Program-made: the position numbers and the translations under genes
The notes under the pieces: model-generated
Databases searched by the model: none
Seen by the model: only the letters and a program-made list of their open reading frames with translations
What the model was told of the DNA's origin: nothing
Assembly (NCBI RefSeq): GCF_937616625.2
Contig: NC_065572.1
Location: 72,414,653-72,478,652, forward strand
Source: Mercurialis annua
Lineage: Eukaryota > Streptophyta > Magnoliopsida > Malpighiales > Euphorbiaceae
Length of the DNA stretch: 64,000 bases
Reading direction: 5' to 3'
Shown here: positions 59,319-64,000 of the stretch, in pieces
How positions within the stretch are numbered: position 1 is the stretch's first letter
Layout of the letters: every line of letters begins with the position of its first letter

Positions 59319-62300
59319 ATGGCCGAGGGACGGCTTGTTTATACTGTGGATGAAGCTCTGGTGAGTCTTGGATTTGGGAAGTTTCAGTATTTTGTTCTTC
59401 TTTATGCGGGATTGGGGTGGGCTTCGGAGGCCATGGAGATGATGCTTCTTTCGTCTATTGGACCGGCTGTTCAGCGACAATGGGGGCTTTCTTCTGCCCA
59501 GGAAAGTCTTATTACTAGTATGGTTTTTGTTGGTATGATGATTGGAGCTTATTCATGGGGATTAGTTTCCGATAAATTCGGAAGAAGGTGACATCTCTTT
59601 CTGTTTTCGCTTTAATTATGCTTTATTTACTTTCGTCAATCTTGTTATTATTGAGGATGAGAAGCATGTACAATTGTTTGTATTTTGTCGAAATCAGTTG
59701 TGAATGATTCTATTAGCTAGTAAACAAATTCTTATCGATTTATATTATCTAATTAACAGGTACCTATCAGTTACCACAATAGTAACAAAATTTCCAGATC
59801 AATAACTAACTGTGCAAGCTGTCGACTGCAGTGAAAGTGTTAGCGATTCAATACACCTGCATCTGTATTTGTGATATAATGGAATGCAGCGGCTTCCTAC
59901 TTACTTATGTTATTTCTTAGCTCGCTGATATCTCTCATATAGATTTTTTCTCAATGCCGGTTCTAGAGAATCCATATATTTAGAGATTTTGTTCGTTGTC
60001 TGTTCTTTTGGTCGAGAATGGAAAGATTTATATGAATTCCTGTCTATAGGCCATGTTCTAAGTCGTGGTCTGACCTGGAATTTTGGGATGAAGTGCCCGT
60101 GGTTCAATTAGGTTGCTTGCAACCTTTATCTTCTGTATACAGTTTTTCTGCTAAAGTCACTCCTGCTTTTTTTGTTTCAAAACCAAATTATCATAAATTG
60201 GTTGATTTATAATCCAGTCGGTAGCTCACAGTTTTCTTTTAAGGTAATCTTGATTTTCAAAATCTCCCTCTTCTAACTATTAGAAGGAAACATCGCAGCT
60301 CTTTCTTCCACTGATGGTACTTTTGGAATTTCATCATTTTATTATTTCTCTATTCAATTTGTTCTTTTGGTTGTTACTTGTTCAGGAGGGGATTTCTGGC
60401 TACAGCTGTAATTACTTCTGGAGCTGGACTTCTGAGCGCATTTGCTCCAAACTATGTTGCATTAATTCTTTGTCGTTGTCTGGTTGGACTTGGCTTGGGA
60501 GGTGGTCCTGTACTCTTAGCCTGGTTCTTGGAGTTTGTACCAGCATCAAAAAGAGGTACTTGGATGGTTATTTTCCAATTTTTCTGGACCATTGGATCAA
60601 CAATAGAAGCTGCTTTAGCATGGGTATATTTATGATTTCCTCATATGTTTTGGTATTGATGGTCCTATAGTTACTAGATTTATTTAAATATTAAAATGCA
60701 TATTATGTCATCAAACATATATCAATTTATTTAATTTGCTAACATGATATAGTTCTAATGCTTAATGTGGAACGTCTTTCCTTGGTCTAAATAGAAATGG
60801 AAATTTTGGGTAGGCTCGGTGTGGTTATCTGTTGATTATGATTATCCTTTGCATATTTATTATTAATTGTTGGTTGCTTAGGTTCTCTATTGAACTTCTT
60901 GCACTGTTTCTATTTACTGTTTGCAGCGATGTAAATGATGCTTAAAACATTGTTGTTGCATTTGTGGAAAAACCGAAAAAGCTATGAGCCTATGATATCT
61001 TCGATCTTGCATTTAAATTAAAAAATTTGCCTTTTAAGGAGTAATTTTAATTGAAATTTTCCGTTTTCCAAATACAGGAAAAATATGTTTGTGCTACTAG
61101 GTTTCATGAATTTTAAAAATATAAAAATTAATTGACAACTTCATACCATAGAGATGAGTTATCTAATTTATCTCAATTACATAAAATTCAGATATAATGC
61201 TAAACTTTCTTAGATTTCCCCTTCCTTTTTTATAAATTCAATAATCCCCTCAGGTTTTTGAGCTTTTTTTTCTATTATTTGATGGTTGGTTTTCTAACCA
61301 TTCAATGAACTTTTGCAAGTTTACCTAATAATAATTCTGGGCTGCGTGGGATTCTTTGTAAAAGTTAAGCCAATATTGCTGTTGCACTTCAAGTTTTAAA
61401 TTATATAAGAGCAAATTGTTGTCCAAAGTTTGACCAATTTGTCTTCTTATCGGGTCGTTTTTTCTGTTTTTCTTTTATTCATATTATTATAGGATTGCTA
61501 TGGTAAGACAAAATAACCATGCATTTACGAAGTGTCCCATCCTTAAGTTGTTTTTTTGTGTGCAGATTATTATGCCAAGATTGACTTGGAGGTGGCTACT
61601 GGGTGTTGCTGCTTTTCCATCTTTTCTTCTCCTTGTATTTTATAACATGACACCCGAGTCCCCCAGGTATCTGTGCTTGAAAGGTAGAAAAAATGAGGCC
61701 CTTAGGATTTTAGAAAGAATAGCTAAATTAAATGGAACCGGATTGCCTCCTGGTGTTCTTGTTACTGATGGTGAAAATGAGCTACAAGAGAAGAGTCTTC
61801 CACCAGATGAGAGTCTTCCACCTGAAGGTGGAATTTCAAGGTCACCTCATTATGATGAAGGTGTAAACCATCCTCCTATCATATGGAAAGATTCAAATAT
61901 GGGACCCTTCAGATCACTGTTAACACTTCTTTCACCAAAATTAGCTAGATCAACTGTGCTATTGTGGGCTGTGTTTTTTGGGAATGCATTTACATATTAT
62001 GGTCTTGTGCTGTTGACTACTGAGTTGAACAATAGGGGCCGTCATTGCCCTTTTACTGCAGTACAGCCCAATAAACCTGTGGATGTTAACTACAAAAATG
62101 TGTTTATTACTTCTTTTGCAGGCAAGTTTTTGCAGTTACGGTTTTTTTTTTTTTTTTGGATATGAGAAATGTGAAATTTCTACTTTGTACGGATAGATAC
62201 TTACAATCAATTATATTTTTTTTTTATTTTTGTAGAGATTCCGGGGATTATCCTAGCAGGTTTAACCGTTGATAGATTTGGTCGAAAGCTTTCGATGTCG

Positions 62301-63578
62301 GTTGTGTTCTTTGTCTGTGGCATTTTCCTGCTACCATTGGTAGTGCAACAGTCAGCAAGTTTGACAACAGTTCTTCTCTTTATAGCTCGAATATGCATAA
62401 CGGACACGTTCGCGGTTGTCTATGTTTATGCTCCAGAGGTAATTCAAAGGAGTACTTGTGTTTTCATTCACAGGTCTCATAAGCTGGAAAGTATTTAAAG
62501 AAAAAAAGTACAAATCATACACATTTATCTGCATGGAAAAAGTTCATTTGATATATTGGTCTTCAATGCATTGATTCTCTTTTGTGCCACTTTATTTATA
62601 TATTTACTTTTCTCTGAAAACCTTTATCTTGCTTTATGAATCTAGAAAAGAGAGATTATGTGCCTGCTGGCTGCATTTTAATTCCAAGCCTCTCTTTAGC
62701 ATTTGAATGACTAGATTTAGAATAAAATAATCGTAATGCTATTGATGAAAAGGGGAAGTTTCATCATGCAATCAAATCATCTCATTGTTCGTCTTATGTT
62801 GGTAGTGATTGTCCTAGTTGTTCACATATTACAATGAGTGATCAGTTTTGTATTAACGCAAACTGTATTCTCTCTGTTGCAATACATATATCAGGATTCA
62901 GCATATTTTTTACAACAGTTTTTGAAGCTCGATGCAAATTGATTATGAAACATAATCTGTTATTTCTGTTGGAGATAATATTTGGTAGTTGGTAGTCGTA
63001 AAAAATTCAAGATTTGAATGCTTGTTTAAGTTAAGCTACCCTTCTCAGCTAAATGCCGCGTAAAACCTGCTCTATGCATGTCCTGAACTTTTATAATTGT
63101 GTATAGACATTATTCAAGTTAATATCTTGACTCTGAATAACTTGAATTAGATGAGTGGATTAATGGAGCCTGTAATTTACTGTTGAAGTTCTTGTTCATA
63201 ATTCCCCCCCCTCTGTTTTTCTTTTTTCATCTCTCAGCAGTTTTCACTAGCCAGAATAATGCAGATGTAAGGGCTAATGTTTAATTTTTGAAATTTTTAT
63301 TTATGATTTAGGTATACCCGACTTCAGTGAGGTCAACAGGTGTTGGAGTTGCAAGCTCAATAGGAAGAATTGGCGGAATGATCTCCCCTTATGTAGCAAT
63401 ATTTCTGGTGCAAGGATGCCATCAAACTGCAGCAATTGTTCTTTTCGTGGCTGTAGCGTTAATATCAGGAATCTGTGTCACACTGTTTCCATATGACACC
63501 AAGGGGCGTCATTTGACTGAGAGTGTTTGCAGTACAAAAAATGATTCACCTAAGGCTGTTATACAAGCAGAGCCATGA
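59319..63578 (+). CDS. NIAP: NiaP/OCT7-type MFS transporter (nicotinate / organic cation), 5 coding exons
   Basis: Encodes about 510 residues from the ATG at 59319. Exons: 59319-59587, 60386-60623, 61566-62121, 62236-62438, 63312-63578. It is a sugar-porter-like MFS protein with 12 predicted membrane helices; the start [17 protein letters not shown] fits plant NiaP (Arabidopsis At3g13050). The MFS loop motif [11 protein letters not shown] is at about residue 80-90, with its second-half echo LTVDRFGRK after the central loop. The family moves nicotinate or related cations across the plasma or vacuolar membrane; substrate here is inferred. The central loop carries a duplicated [12 protein letters not shown] segment. 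The intron after 62121 uses a GC donor (GCAG|GCAAGT), required to keep the frame. The MYB-CC gene lies upstream on the opposite strand, separated by the LTR element. Confidence 0.9.
62122..62235 (+). other. NIAP: GC-AG intron in NiaP
   Basis: The donor is GCAAGT after GCAG; the acceptor is TTTTTGTAG. The nearby GT (in AAGTTTTT) would put the following exon out of the conserved frame, so the GC donor is the only reading that keeps the transporter intact. Confidence 0.8.
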
Positions 63579-64000
63579 GGTAAGGTATAATATGTTCACA
63601 GCAGAATATGTAGATTTTTTTTTTGGAATCTATAGAGGGGCTAGTTAGTTGACTATATTATTAGATTTGATTCAAATGAATTTTGTATGCTATTATAGAA
63701 TTCATTTGTAAATGAAATCAATTTAGGGTTACATGTCCTTGCAAACAAAGTTTATAGGCTAAAATTTATAAAATATATACAAATTTGCATGTAAAGAGAT
63801 TTTGCTGCTCAGGAAGTTCTCTTGCCGTTTGATATTATTTGTATGAAACAAACTGTCATGGATTTTTCTGGGGGTTTCTTCATCCTGAGTTAGAAGTAGC
63901 ACTTTCCGAGAAAATGAGAAATTTCAGATGACGCTGGCAAATGATGTCCCCGGTGAGTATGATGTTGATGCTCACCATTTAATTAAGTCTTAAATGACGT
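63579..64000 (+). other. NiaP 3' UTR and right edge
   Basis: T-rich sequence after the TGA at 63576-63578, consistent with a 3' UTR. Nothing else is identifiable before the window ends. Confidence 0.5.

Overview
The window is nuclear DNA from a flowering plant, most likely a eudicot. Intergenic DNA is AT-rich, genes have many GT-AG introns, and the proteins are plant-specific (a plant p300/CBP-type acetyltransferase, a MYB-CC factor, a chloroplast-type Rossmann/CIA30 protein). Plant transposons fill the gaps: Stowaway-like and Mutator-like MITEs, Helitrons and a Ty3-type LTR element. The species cannot be named from the sequence alone.

Layout. 1-5.4 kb: AT-rich intergenic DNA with a tRNA-derived SINE-like head and two MITEs. 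5.5-12.9 kb (+): an Enhancer-of-polycomb-like gene (EPL1). 12.9-15.5 kb: MITE-rich spacer. 15.6-26.4 kb (+): HAC1, a CBP/p300-family histone acetyltransferase of about 1725 residues, reconstructed across 16 coding exons. 26.6-29.7 kb: an exact 181-bp tandem duplication followed by three head-to-tail non-autonomous Helitrons. 31.0-34.5 kb (+): a plastid-type atypical SDR protein with a CIA30 domain inserted in it. 35.1-36.5 kb (+): a small Cys-rich protein with two Cx3Cx3C motifs. 36.8-40.5 kb (-): a MYB-CC transcription factor (PHL6-like). 40.8-58.7 kb: transposon-rich DNA with an intact 9.27-kb LTR retrotransposon (two 2359-bp LTRs, 5-bp target duplication) lying on the minus strand. 58.9-63.6 kb (+): a 12-helix MFS transporter of the NiaP/OCT7 (nicotinate transporter) family.

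Functional threads. EPL1 (scaffold of NuA4-type H4/H2A acetyltransferase) and HAC1 (p300-type acetyltransferase) are neighbours here. From memory they are also close in Arabidopsis, in two duplicated blocks (At1g16690/At1g16710 and At1g79020/At1g79000). PHL6 and NiaP are adjacent in Arabidopsis too (At3g13040/At3g13050). Here they are pushed about 18 kb apart by retrotransposon and MITE insertions. The window therefore looks like conserved gene blocks opened up by transposons.

I found no convincing undescribed multi-gene system. The strongest unusual items are the tandem Helitron array with a conserved poly-G tract, a very young LTR element whose own gag-like frame is broken, a palindrome cluster inside its LTRs, a GC-AG intron that the NiaP frame requires, and the small twin-Cx3Cx3C protein. 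Exon borders were read by eye from splice consensus, frame and protein continuity; no alignment or transcript data were available.
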